6,052 nucleotides of DNA from an uncultured Moraxella sp. (lineage in GTDB: Bacteria; Pseudomonadota; Gammaproteobacteria; Pseudomonadales; Moraxellaceae). The stretch lies in the NCBI GenBank assembly GCA_927911235.1, contig CAKMOY010000120.1, positions 1 to 6,052 on the forward strand, in the 5' to 3' direction. The notes beneath the pieces were generated by a model. It was not told where the DNA came from. It saw nothing but the letters and a program-made list of their open reading frames with translations, and did not search any database. Below are positions 1 to 6,052 of this stretch, one piece after another (position 1 is the first letter of the stretch; the number at the start of each line of letters is the position of its first letter). The translations under genes and the position numbers were made by a program.

Positions 1-37
1 TTTTACGCAACGTTTACAGAGTAATTATTTTAAACTG

Positions 38-337
38 CTAAAGTTTTGGATTTTCGGGATTTTGCCATAATTTTTCAAAATTTGTTTGACTGATTTCAGT
101 CGTAACAAATTCTTCGTTATCATCGCCACAATGTAAAACATCATCAATCGTAGTATCATAAAGCCATGTTTAATCAACACCTTCTTGATTAGTTGCATCG
201 GCATATAATTTTTTGCCAGAAACAAAAACTTCAATACGTTGAACTTCATCGCCTTTTTCATTAAAAGCAGAATAATAAATGTTTGGAAATTCATCACCAA
301 CATCATCTTGCGACCATTCTGTTTTAAAATATCTCAT
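38..337 (-). pseudogene. DUF6881-like small protein, interrupted by an in-frame TAA
   Basis: The minus-strand frame runs from an ATG at 337 to a TAG at 40-38. That is 99 codons, with a premature TAA at 172-170 (codon 56). Before the stop the protein begins MRYFKTEW and continues with a beta-rich stretch including VQRIEVFVSGKKLYA. After it, the same frame continues for 43 codons and contains EISQTNFEKLW. Both ends match my recollection of the DUF6881 family (short cytosolic proteins beginning M-R/K-Y-x-x-x-W and ending in a K/EEFEKLW-like helix). The function of that family is unknown to me. The ATG at 337 is chosen over one at 352 because GGAAAG lies six to seven bases upstream of it. One substitution (TAA from CAA, GAA or AAA) explains the break, and the downstream half shows no further damage, so the lesion looks recent. 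It sits 75 bases after another broken small gene, downstream of gatC. Confidence 0.6.
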
Positions 338-412
338 TGAAATCTTTCCCATAAAAACTGCAATTCTAAATTTTGCGTAAAACGCACATTATTAGGTAAA
401 TAATACGTTAAG

Positions 413-637
413 TTAAGCAAACAGCAAGCGAAACATCGCATTCATGCGTTCAATATCTTTTGGGCTTGAGTGTTCGTTGATAAGTTGCACGACATCTTTA
501 TCAAGTTTGGATAAGACGGACTGCGAAATTTGCTCATATTCTTTCTTGTTTTCTTAAGGTTGCTTGACCATTGGGTGTTTGATGATTGTAGCATTATCAA
601 AGTCAAAATCATAAAAATAATTTTCAGTAGTTGGCAT
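413..637 (-). pseudogene. Small protein resembling a ribbon-helix-helix (BrnA-like) antitoxin, interrupted by an in-frame TAA
   Basis: The minus-strand frame starts at ATG 637, 12 bases after the gatC stop, and ends with TAA at 415-413. It has 74 codons, of which codon 28 (556-554) is TAA. Part 1 (27 residues) is acidic and aromatic, with YFYDFDFD followed by IIKHP. Part 2 (46 residues) has the order strand-helix-helix: SVLSKLDKDVVQLI, then a polar linker, then ERMNAMFRLLF. This resembles the C-terminal half of BrnA-type antitoxins (LDxDVxxW followed by TRxNAxLRxY), which repress their own operon and bind a cognate toxin. The resemblance is from memory. The Trp and Tyr typical of the family are not obvious, and no toxin gene is next to it, so this is tentative. 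Absence of other lesions on either side suggests a recent nonsense change. It would be cotranscribed with gatC. Confidence 0.45.
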
Positions 638-649
638 TTTATACAACCA

Positions 650-967
650 TCACTCAATCACTTGTGGCACAAGAAACAACCCATCTTGCACACTTGGAGC
701 GACCGACTGATTTAGCTCACGATTGACCGTCAAGCCATTACCGTCCACCACATCATCACGCAACGGCTGTGTCATGTCATGCACGTTGGTCAATGGAGCA
801 ACACCGTCCGTATTGACATCGGCTAAAATGTCCATCATAGATAAAATTTTGCTCAAATCTTTGGCATAATCATTCGCCAAATCAGCATTAACAGCAAGGC
901 GAGAGAGCTTTGCCACACCTAAAATATCATCGGTTGAAATCGCACTATTTGAAGCGTTTTGCGACAT
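650..967 (-). CDS. gatC: Asp-tRNA(Asn)/Glu-tRNA(Gln) amidotransferase subunit C
   Basis: This 105-residue protein is the small chaperone-like subunit of the GatCAB complex. GatCAB converts misacylated Glu-tRNA(Gln) and/or Asp-tRNA(Asn) into the amidated forms in the cytosol; GatC stabilises the GatA-GatB assembly and has no active site. The hallmark order is visible: an N-terminal helix VAKLSRLAV, the segment LSKILSMMDILADVNTDGV, then PLTNV and PLRDD, and a conserved C-terminus LFLVPQVIE. Length fits the family (about 95-105). The start is supported by AAGGA about six bases before ATG at 967. It is divergent from mreB, as in other Moraxellaceae. Normally gatA follows directly; here two broken small genes follow, so gatA, if still linked, must lie beyond position 1. 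Confidence 0.95.
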   Translation of the reverse strand: MSQNASNSAISTDDILGVAKLSRLAVNADLANDYAKDLSKILSMMDILADVNTDGVAPLTNVHDMTQPLRDDVVDGNGLTVNRELNQSVAPSVQDGLFLVPQVIE

Positions 968-1010
968 AGTTTTTCCTTTTTTATCACTTTAAAAAAAAAT
1001 TAATCTGTCT

Positions 1011-1016
1011 ATTTTA
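1011..1016 (-). promoter_or_regulatory. gatC: Possible -10 element for gatC
   Basis: On the minus strand TAAAAT (5 of 6 to TATAAT) lies about 44 bases before the gatC start codon, in a very AT-rich tract. I see no good -35 at the right distance, so the call is weak and rests mainly on position. Confidence 0.25.
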
Positions 1017-1184
1017 ACAAATTTCATAAAAGTTATGGGTGAAATTTTGATAAAAATTTTAAAACAAACAAAAATCTATTATTTAAAAAACCAATAAAAA
1101 AATAATTTTTAATCAAAAAAATATGATTTCGTCATAATTTGTTATAAAAAAATTCCACATAAATGACAGTTTTTATCAAAATGA

Positions 1185-1213
1185 CTATATTTGCGATATT
1201 TTAGCGTTATAAT
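1185..1213 (+). promoter_or_regulatory. mreB: Probable mreB promoter
   Basis: A perfect -10 hexamer TATAAT occupies 1208-1213, 69 bases before the mreB start codon. At 17-base spacing the -35 would be CTATAT (1185-1190), a poor match, so activation or simply AT-rich upstream DNA may compensate. Transcription would start near 1220, giving a leader of about 60 bases that includes the dyad ACTGC/GCAGT (1240-1256). The right arm of the 13-base inverted repeat (1170-1182) lies just upstream of the -35 position, where a regulator could act. Confidence 0.55.
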
Positions 1214-1258
1214 CTACCACTATTTATTTTGATCTATTGACTGCTTATTTTGCAGTAA

Positions 1259-2310
<1,052 letters not shown>

Positions 2311-2328
2311 AAAATTGTTAATGTTTGA

Positions 2329-2353
2329 AAAATACCGCTTTTGGCGGTATTTT
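2329..2353 (+). terminator. Rho-independent terminator after mreB
   Basis: A 10-base stem AAAATACCGC (2329-2338) and GCGGTATTTT (2344-2353) with a five-base loop TTTTG begins 18 bases after the mreB stop. The GC-rich base of the loop and flanking A and T tracts are typical of intrinsic terminators and would work on either strand. It separates mreB from mreC. Confidence 0.8.
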
Positions 2354-2370
2354 GTATTTTATTCTATAAT
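2341..2370 (+). promoter_or_regulatory. mreC: Probable mreC promoter, -35 inside the mreB terminator
   Basis: A perfect -10 TATAAT (2365-2370) lies 27 bases before the mreC ATG. With an 18-base spacer the -35 is TTGGCG (2341-2346; 4 of 6), which falls in the loop and right arm of the preceding terminator hairpin. This would give mreC-mreD-maf its own transcript after mreB terminates. The ribosome-binding region before ATG 2398 is poor. Confidence 0.55.
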
Positions 2371-2397
2371 ATTTTTGTTTGTAATTTTGGATTTTGT

Positions 2398-3246
2398 ATG
2401 TCATTAACTTTGTTTAGCCAACAACCGCTTGCTTTACGCAAAACGGCGATTGTCGTTTTTTGTGCCATTGTGTTGATGTTATTAGACAGCAAAAATCCAG
2501 AATGGTTTCAGCCTTTTCGCAATGCCAGTCATGCGGCTATGCAACCGATTTATCAGTTTTCCACTTATCCAAGTTTTTTTGGCAGTTGGCTTGACAGCAA
2601 AACTGAAAGCAAAGAAGCCCTTCGCCGTGAAAATATTCAATTAAAAACCGAAATTTTGCACATGAAAGGGCAACTGCAACGCCAAGATTATTTGGTTGCC
2701 GAAAATGCCCGTTTACAAGGCATTTTGTCTACCACCATTCCCAGTCAGTTTAATTTGATGTTGGCATCAAAAGCCATCGGTACGGATAGCAATCCGTTAC
2801 GCCAAATGATTGTGATTAACAAAGGCAAACAAGATGGCGTGATAATTGGTCAAACCGTGATTGATGAAAAAGGGATTTTGGGGCAAGTGCTAAATGTGTA
2901 CGACAATACCAGTCGTGTGGTGCTATTAACAGACGAACAGCAATCTGTGGGCGTTACCGTAAAACGTACAGGACAAAATGCCATTGTGTCAGGCAAGGGC
3001 AACCCACAATTTTTGTCATTGGATTATATTTTTAAGGCGACTGATGTCCGTGTGGGCGATGAACTGATTTCATCAGGGCTTGGCGGTCGTATTCCTGCAG
3101 GCTTTCCTGTCGGACGCGTGTCAAAAGTAGAAGATGAACAAGCAGGTGGTTTTGCCAAAATCATGGTAACGCCTACCGCCAATTTTGTAAATACTTCTTA
3201 TGTCTTGCTGTTGCAATCAAAACAAAACCCAAGTAAAACTTCTTAA
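2398..3246 (+). CDS. mreC: Rod-shape-determining protein MreC
   Basis: MreC is a bitopic inner-membrane protein of the elongasome; its periplasmic part binds and activates PBP2. The 282-residue product has a short cytosolic N-terminus, one membrane segment at about residues 15-30 (TAIVVFCAIVLMLL), a charged coiled coil at about 68-111 (KEALRRENIQLKTEI, then VAENARLQGIL), and a C-terminal double beta-barrel domain with GKQDGVIIGQTVID, KGILGQV, SRVVLLTD and SGLGGRIPAGFPVG. All are in family order and length is normal. The start at MSLTLFSQQP is chosen because upstream in-frame codons fall within the terminator and promoter. It is followed after eight bases by mreD. No lesion is seen, in contrast to mreB. 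Confidence 0.95.
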   Translation: MSLTLFSQQPLALRKTAIVVFCAIVLMLLDSKNPEWFQPFRNASHAAMQPIYQFSTYPSFFGSWLDSKTESKEALRRENIQLKTEILHMKGQLQRQDYLVAENARLQGILSTTIPSQFNLMLASKAIGTDSNPLRQMIVINKGKQDGVIIGQTVIDEKGILGQVLNVYDNTSRVVLLTDEQQSVGVTVKRTGQNAIVSGKGNPQFLSLDYIFKATDVRVGDELISSGLGGRIPAGFPVGRVSKVEDEQAGGFAKIMVTPTANFVNTSYVLLLQSKQNPSKTS

Positions 3247-3254
3247 ATCTAGCC

Positions 3255-3746
3255 ATGCCAAATACCGCCCATTCCGCCAAAAAATCCAATACACACATCT
3301 ATCTTGCGATGGCGATAAGTTTTGTATTGGCATCGGTTTTGAGTATTTATCCATTGAGTGCGAGCATTGCATTATTTCGCCCCATGTGGCTTGTGATGGT
3401 GCTGGTGTTTTGGTTGATTTTTCAACCTGCACGCATGGGGGTGATTTTGGCATTTTTTATCGGTTTGGGTGTGGATTTATTGACCGATAGTCGGCTCGGA
3501 CAGCAAGCACTGTGTGCGGTGATTGTGGCTTTTTTTGTCAAATTTATTAGCGGTTATTTAAAACAATTGTCATCAGGATTGGTTTGGCTATTGGCAAGTG
3601 CGTGTTTGCTAATTTATCAAATCAGTTTGGTAATTTTGCATTTTTTTACCCAAGCTGTTTTTGTCCCAGAATTGTTCGTTGCTGTTTTTACCAGTATTTT
3701 TGTTTGGCCCTTGTTGGTCGCTGTCATGATTAAATATACCCGATAA
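3255..3746 (+). CDS. mreD: Rod-shape-determining membrane protein MreD
   Basis: MreD is the polytopic inner-membrane partner of MreC in the elongasome, thought to balance MreC activation of PBP2-RodA. The 163-residue protein is almost entirely hydrophobic, with five to six likely membrane segments: about residues 16-34, 39-56, 60-76, 83-98, 104-128 and 134-158. The family hallmark is visible in FFIGLGVDLLTDSRLGQQAL (about residues 67-86), containing the conserved G-x-x-x-D-L-L and G-x-x-A-L. Length is as expected. The gene starts eight bases after mreC and ends nine bases before maf, so the three probably form one transcript. Confidence 0.93.
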   Translation: MPNTAHSAKKSNTHIYLAMAISFVLASVLSIYPLSASIALFRPMWLVMVLVFWLIFQPARMGVILAFFIGLGVDLLTDSRLGQQALCAVIVAFFVKFISGYLKQLSSGLVWLLASACLLIYQISLVILHFFTQAVFVPELFVAVFTSIFVWPLLVAVMIKYTR

Positions 3747-3755
3747 TCCCAGTTT

Positions 3756-4388
3756 ATGCAGTTTTTGTTATGCAATTTTTTATACCCCATCATTTTAGGC
3801 TCAACTTCGCCCAGACGGCACGAATTGTTAAACCAATGTCAAATTTTGCACACCGTGCAAAGCATTCATATTGATGAAACCAAAACCGAACAAGAAACGC
3901 CGACTGACTATATCTTGCGAATGGTCAATGACAAAGCAAAATCTGCATTGACATCTTTAACCGCCGATTTTTTTGAACAATCGAACACTGTTTTGTTAAT
4001 TACCGCCGATACAATTGGCGTGTTAAAGTCTGGACAAGTGTTACAAAAACCCACCAACTTTGATGACGCTTGTCAAATGTGGCAACAAATGAGTGATAAT
4101 GAACACCACGTCTGGACAGCCGTACAAGTAAGCCAAATCCAACACATTGATAATACAGCAAAAATTATCAATCATCAACAAAGATTGGTTAAAACATCGG
4201 TGCAATTTATCCCTTTAACCCACAGTATGATGCGTGATTATTGGCACACAGGCGAACCGCATGACAAAGCAGGTGGTTACGCCATTCAAGGTATGGGAGC
4301 GATGTGGGTCAAAGCGATTAACGGCAGTTATAGCAATGTGGTGGGATTGCCGATTGTGGAAACGGTTGAACTATTAAAGCATTTTTAA
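3756..4388 (+). CDS. maf: Maf-family nucleoside triphosphate pyrophosphatase (dTTP/UTP type, YhdE-like)
   Basis: Maf proteins hydrolyse non-canonical or selected nucleoside triphosphates to the monophosphate and pyrophosphate in the cytosol; overexpression is linked to septum inhibition. The 210-residue protein has the substrate-binding GSTSPRRHELL (15-25), the catalytic ADT (84-86), KPTNFDDA (98-105), and the signature GEPHDKAGGYAIQGMGA (166-182) followed by INGSYSNVVGLP. The GEP-x-DKAGGYAIQG form is that of the YhdE (dTTP/UTP) subgroup rather than the YceF (m7GTP) subgroup, by my knowledge of the family. It is slightly longer than usual (about 190-200) because of an N-terminal extension MQFLLCNFLYP and a polar stretch at about 127-142. 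The start has a weak ribosome site. Its last 15 bases overlap the restored ispD stop on the other strand. Linkage downstream of mreBCD is widespread in Gammaproteobacteria. Confidence 0.92.
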   Translation: MQFLLCNFLYPIILGSTSPRRHELLNQCQILHTVQSIHIDETKTEQETPTDYILRMVNDKAKSALTSLTADFFEQSNTVLLITADTIGVLKSGQVLQKPTNFDDACQMWQQMSDNEHHVWTAVQVSQIQHIDNTAKIINHQQRLVKTSVQFIPLTHSMMRDYWHTGEPHDKAGGYAIQGMGAMWVKAINGSYSNVVGLPIVETVELLKHF

Positions 4389-5142
4389 GCCAAAAAACGC
4401 TTTGGCAAACAACAAATCTTCTGGAAAGGTAAGTTTAATATTGCTATGGCTACCCGCTATCAGGCGTGGGTACAGCCCAAAATGCTCAAACAAACTCGCT
4501 TCATCGGTAAATTCAATGGATTCTTTAATGGCTTTTTTTTAGCAACGGATACAAAGTTGCTAAAGGGAAAATCTGTGGCGTTTGGGCGAGCCAAAGTTGA
4601 CTGCGGTCAAGGGTTTGTTGACTCACGATATTGTCACCTTGTCGTGCTTGTCTTTTGACTGTATCACGCACAGGCACTGCCAACAAGCCCCCTGCTCGCT
4701 CTTGATTTTCACACACTTCAACAATCAAACGCTCAATATCCGTAGCCAACACACAAGGGCGTGCCGCATCATGAATCAACACCCAATGATTGGATATATC
4801 GCCTACTTGACGTTGTTCTGTTTGATGTTGTTTTGCTTGGCACTGTTGCCAAATATGACGCACCCCATGAAAAACTGAGTGCATTCGCTCCGCACCACCC
4901 AACACAAAATCCATCGGCAAAGCAAAATCCAAGGTTTTTGCAGTGCTATCTTCATCAGAAATCACCAAACAACACCGCTCAAACGCTTTTGTCTGCCCAA
5001 AATGTACTTGGCTTAATGCCAAAATACTATGCTGCAATGCAGTGAGATGATGAATATTGGTATATTGTTTTGGGGTGGCTGAGCCAAAACGTTTGCCAAC
5101 ACCCGCAGCCACCACCACACAATGCAAATGTGGCGTTATCAT
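4374..5142 (-). pseudogene. ispD: 2-C-methyl-D-erythritol 4-phosphate cytidylyltransferase, frameshifted in an A8 tract
   Basis: IspD couples CTP and MEP to CDP-ME in the MEP isoprenoid pathway, which supplies undecaprenyl phosphate and quinones. From ATG 5142 the frame has VVAAGVGKRFG with TPKQY (CTP loop, Lys25), VLGGAERMHSV, HDAARP (125-130), PVRDTVKR, and LDRSQLWLAQTPQIF. It then reads LLKKSH and stops at 4527-4525. After the A8 run (T8 at 4533-4540 on the plus strand), another frame continues AIKESIEFTDEASLFEHFG and NIKLTFPEDL to TAA at 4376-4374. Reducing A8 to A7 joins them exactly as in E. coli IspD, giving 255 residues. As written, the protein lacks the TDEAS segment and the Lys of NIK, which corresponds to catalytic-site Lys213 of E. 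coli. A Gln-rich insert at about 99-118 makes it longer than the 236-residue E. coli enzyme. Its ATG overlaps the ftsB stop (ATGA). Confidence 0.92.
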
Positions 5143-5519
5143 GGCGAATCCTGCTCTATGGTTGTTTTGGTAGGCAGTTTGACAGACTGATTAACAGCAG
5201 GTTTGAACTGATTGTTTTCATCATAGACATTGTCTGCTGTAGACATCTGCACGAATGTTTCGCCAGACTTAATCAGACCTAAATCCGCTCTGGCATGTTC
5301 TTCCACTGCTTCAAGTCCACTTTTTAAGTCTTTGACATCAGCCAACAACACATGATTGGCTTTTTGTTGCTCAACATTTAAGTATTGTTGTTCAGCCACT
5401 TGTTTTTTGAGTTTATTTAACGCATGATTGCCATTTTCACCAAACCAATATTGATACTGCAACGCCAATAACACCAAGGTGGCAAACATAATCATCATAA
5501 TTTGGCGAACATAGCTCAT
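5139..5519 (-). CDS. ftsB: Cell division protein FtsB
   Basis: FtsB is a bitopic inner-membrane protein that forms the FtsQLB subcomplex of the divisome and helps activate FtsWI septal synthesis. The 126-residue product has a short cytosolic end (MSYVRQ), one membrane segment at about residues 7-21, QYQYWFGENG, a leucine-zipper-like coiled coil at about 34-72, and the family signature LEAVEEHARADLGLIKSGETFVQ split over residues 69-91. The last 30 or so residues are a polar Asn/Gln/Thr/Lys tail, longer than in E. coli FtsB (103). Start ATG 5519 is preferred over ATG 5531 and TTG 5537 because MSYVRQ matches the usual short cytosolic end and GAGT lies upstream. The stop overlaps the ispD start, indicating translational coupling. 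The ftsB-ispD pair is common in Gammaproteobacteria. Confidence 0.92.
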   Translation of the reverse strand: MSYVRQIMMIMFATLVLLALQYQYWFGENGNHALNKLKKQVAEQQYLNVEQQKANHVLLADVKDLKSGLEAVEEHARADLGLIKSGETFVQMSTADNVYDENNQFKPAVNQSVKLPTKTTIEQDSP

Positions 5520-5554
5520 AACAACACTCATTAACAACTGATTTTGAAATCATT

Positions 5555-5583
5555 ATCTTAGCAAAAAGCCCCAAACCTGTAAA
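5555..5583 (-). promoter_or_regulatory. ftsB: Possible ftsB promoter, -35 in the tRNA terminator loop
   Basis: On the minus strand TTTACA (5583-5578; 5 of 6 to TTGACA) is followed, after 17 bases, by TAAGAT (5560-5555; 4 of 6), overlapping the better hexamer GATAAT (5557-5552). The -35 lies in the loop of the terminator that ends the tRNA transcript, so ftsB-ispD could be transcribed independently. Confidence 0.45.
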
Positions 5584-5598
5584 GATTTGGGGCTTTTT
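5563..5598 (-). terminator. Rho-independent terminator after the tRNA pair
   Basis: A perfect 13-base stem, AAAAAGCCCCAAA (5563-5575) against TTTGGGGCTTTTT (5586-5598), encloses a ten-base loop. On the minus strand it begins seven bases after the tRNA-Asp CCA end and finishes in a T run. The sequence is symmetric, with A and T tracts on both sides. Confidence 0.9.
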
Positions 5599-5604
5599 TA
5601 ATAA

Positions 5605-5681
5605 TGGCGCAGCGGACGGGACTTGAACCCGCGACCCCCGGCGTGACAGGCCGGTATTCTAACCAACTGAACTACCACTGC
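5605..5681 (-). tRNA. tRNA-Asp (anticodon GUC)
   Basis: This is a 77-base cloverleaf on the minus strand including an encoded CCA. The acceptor stem GCAGTGG pairs with CCGCTGC (one G-T pair), followed by G73, the discriminator expected for tRNA-Asp. The D arm carries GTTCAGTTGGTTAGAAT, the anticodon loop reads CTGTCAC with GTC at 5647-5645 and a GC-rich stem (CCGGC/GCCGG), and the T arm contains GGGTTCAAGTCCC. It closely resembles E. coli tRNA-Asp. It lies 45 bases after tRNA-Val and just before a terminator. Confidence 0.97.
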
Positions 5682-5726
5682 AAGTAGTCTTTTAACAACA
5701 TTTCTTTTTTAAATCTTTAAAAAAGA

Positions 5727-5802
5727 TGGTGGGTCGTGACGGATTCGAACCGCCGACATTCTGCGTGTAAGGCAGACGCTCTACCAACTGAGCTAACGAC
5801 CC
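5727..5802 (-). tRNA. tRNA-Val (anticodon UAC)
   Basis: This is a 76-base cloverleaf on the minus strand including an encoded CCA. The acceptor stem GGGTCGT pairs with ACGACCC, followed by A73. The D arm is AGCTCAGTTGGTAGAGC, the anticodon loop CTTACAC has TAC at 5769-5767 within the stem TCTGC/GCAGA, and the T arm is CGGCGGTTCGAATCCGTC. It is the first gene of a Val-Asp tRNA transcript. Confidence 0.97.
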
Positions 5803-5842
5803 CAACAAAAGGAGCAATACATTTTTGTGTTTATAGCGGATA

Positions 5843-5870
5843 ATTATACCAATTTTTTATCAACTGTCAA
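5843..5870 (-). promoter_or_regulatory. Consensus sigma-70 promoter of the tRNA-Val/tRNA-Asp operon
   Basis: On the minus strand a perfect TTGACA (5870-5865) and a perfect TATAAT (5848-5843) are separated by 16 bases. The downstream TATCCGC provides a partly GC-rich discriminator, as in stringently controlled stable-RNA promoters. The start site would be near 5836, with a leader of about 33 bases before tRNA-Val. This is the strongest promoter in the window. Confidence 0.92.
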
Positions 5871-5874
5871 GCGG

Positions 5875-6051
5875 TTATTTGGTTAATCTAAAGATTTTTT
5901 CCAGTTCTGGCAAGGTTTTTGCATTTTTTCCACATCACTCACCATCACAGGCATGGCACTTGTAAAAATCTTGTTGCACTTGTTGCTCTTTTACCAAAAT
6001 AGACTGCCGTTCCAAAAACCTACCTAATCTACCCAAGAGCAAATTAGCGTT
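5875..6051 (-). pseudogene. 3' end of an unidentified coding sequence, with an in-frame TGA, cut by the window edge
   Basis: On the minus strand one frame is open from the right edge for 38 codons, contains GRLGRFLERQSILVKE and KCHACDGE, and meets TGA at 5937-5935. The same frame continues for 19 more codons, CGKNAKTLPELEKIFRLTK, to TAA at 5877-5875, only four bases before the -35 of the tRNA promoter. The amphipathic helix followed by C-x-x-C and a further Cys just after the TGA looks like a small metal-binding or zinc-ribbon end that has been broken by one substitution. I do not recognise the family. The helix faintly recalls C-terminal regions of IS91-type transposases, but this is not verified. 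The start lies outside the window, so coding status itself is uncertain. Confidence 0.4.
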
Positions 6052-6052
6052 T

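Noticed and set aside
1..382. Ten-base inverted repeat TTTTACGCAA (1-10) and TTGCGTAAAA (373-382) as ends of a mobile element
   Set aside because: It is short and AT-rich, truncated by the window edge, with no transposase and no target duplication visible.
374..386. Hairpin TGCGT-AAA-ACGCA as a terminator
   Set aside because: The stem is only five bases with no following T run on either strand.
442..657. 71-residue frame with TTG start overlapping the gatC end
   Set aside because: It is hydrophobic and featureless, and out of frame with the more protein-like interrupted frame at 637-413.
2341..2397. Upstream TTG start extending MreC by 19 residues
   Set aside because: The extension would be translated from within the terminator and promoter; the ATG at 2398 gives the normal MreC N-terminus.
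4389..4406. Hairpin GCCAAA/TTTGGC as a maf or ispD terminator
   Set aside because: There is no T tract after it in either direction, and it lies within the restored ispD coding region.
4446..4878. Plus-strand open frames over ispD
   Set aside because: They lie opposite the conserved IspD motifs and have no recognisable protein features.

Overview
The window looks like chromosomal DNA of a low-to-moderate GC gammaproteobacterium of the family Moraxellaceae, most likely Moraxella or a close relative. Three things point there: MreB, MreC, Maf, IspD and FtsB resemble the Acinetobacter/Psychrobacter/Moraxella versions as I remember them; gatC and mreB sit head to head; and intergenic DNA is very AT-rich. 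No search was run.

Left part (1-967, minus strand): gatC is intact. Where gatA is expected next, there are instead two small accessory genes, each broken by one in-frame TAA. The first resembles a ribbon-helix-helix antitoxin (BrnA-like) and the second a DUF6881 protein. A 315-base AT-rich divergent promoter region (968-1282) follows.

Middle (1283-4388, plus strand): mreB, mreC, mreD and maf, a classic cell-shape cluster ending in a nucleotide-pool sanitising pyrophosphatase. mreB carries a single-base frameshift at about codon 98, although both halves are otherwise well conserved. A strong terminator and a new promoter separate mreB from mreCD-maf.

Right part (4374-6052, minus strand): tRNA-Val(UAC) and tRNA-Asp(GUC) are transcribed from a consensus sigma-70 promoter and end at a strong terminator. 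ftsB and ispD follow, coupled by an ATGA overlap. ispD is frameshifted in an A8 tract; its restored 3' end overlaps maf tail to tail by 15 bases. The right edge holds the broken 3' end of an unidentified Cys-containing coding sequence.

The genes are housekeeping: Glu/Asp-tRNA amidotransferase, elongasome, divisome (FtsB), isoprenoid precursor supply for undecaprenyl phosphate and quinones (IspD), and tRNAs. The notable signal is five reading-frame lesions in 6 kb: two single-base indels in core genes (mreB, ispD) and three in-frame stops in accessory or unidentified sequences. This suggests either assembly error at the indels or a lineage undergoing gene decay. I see no phage, insertion sequence, CRISPR array or clear new multi-gene system.
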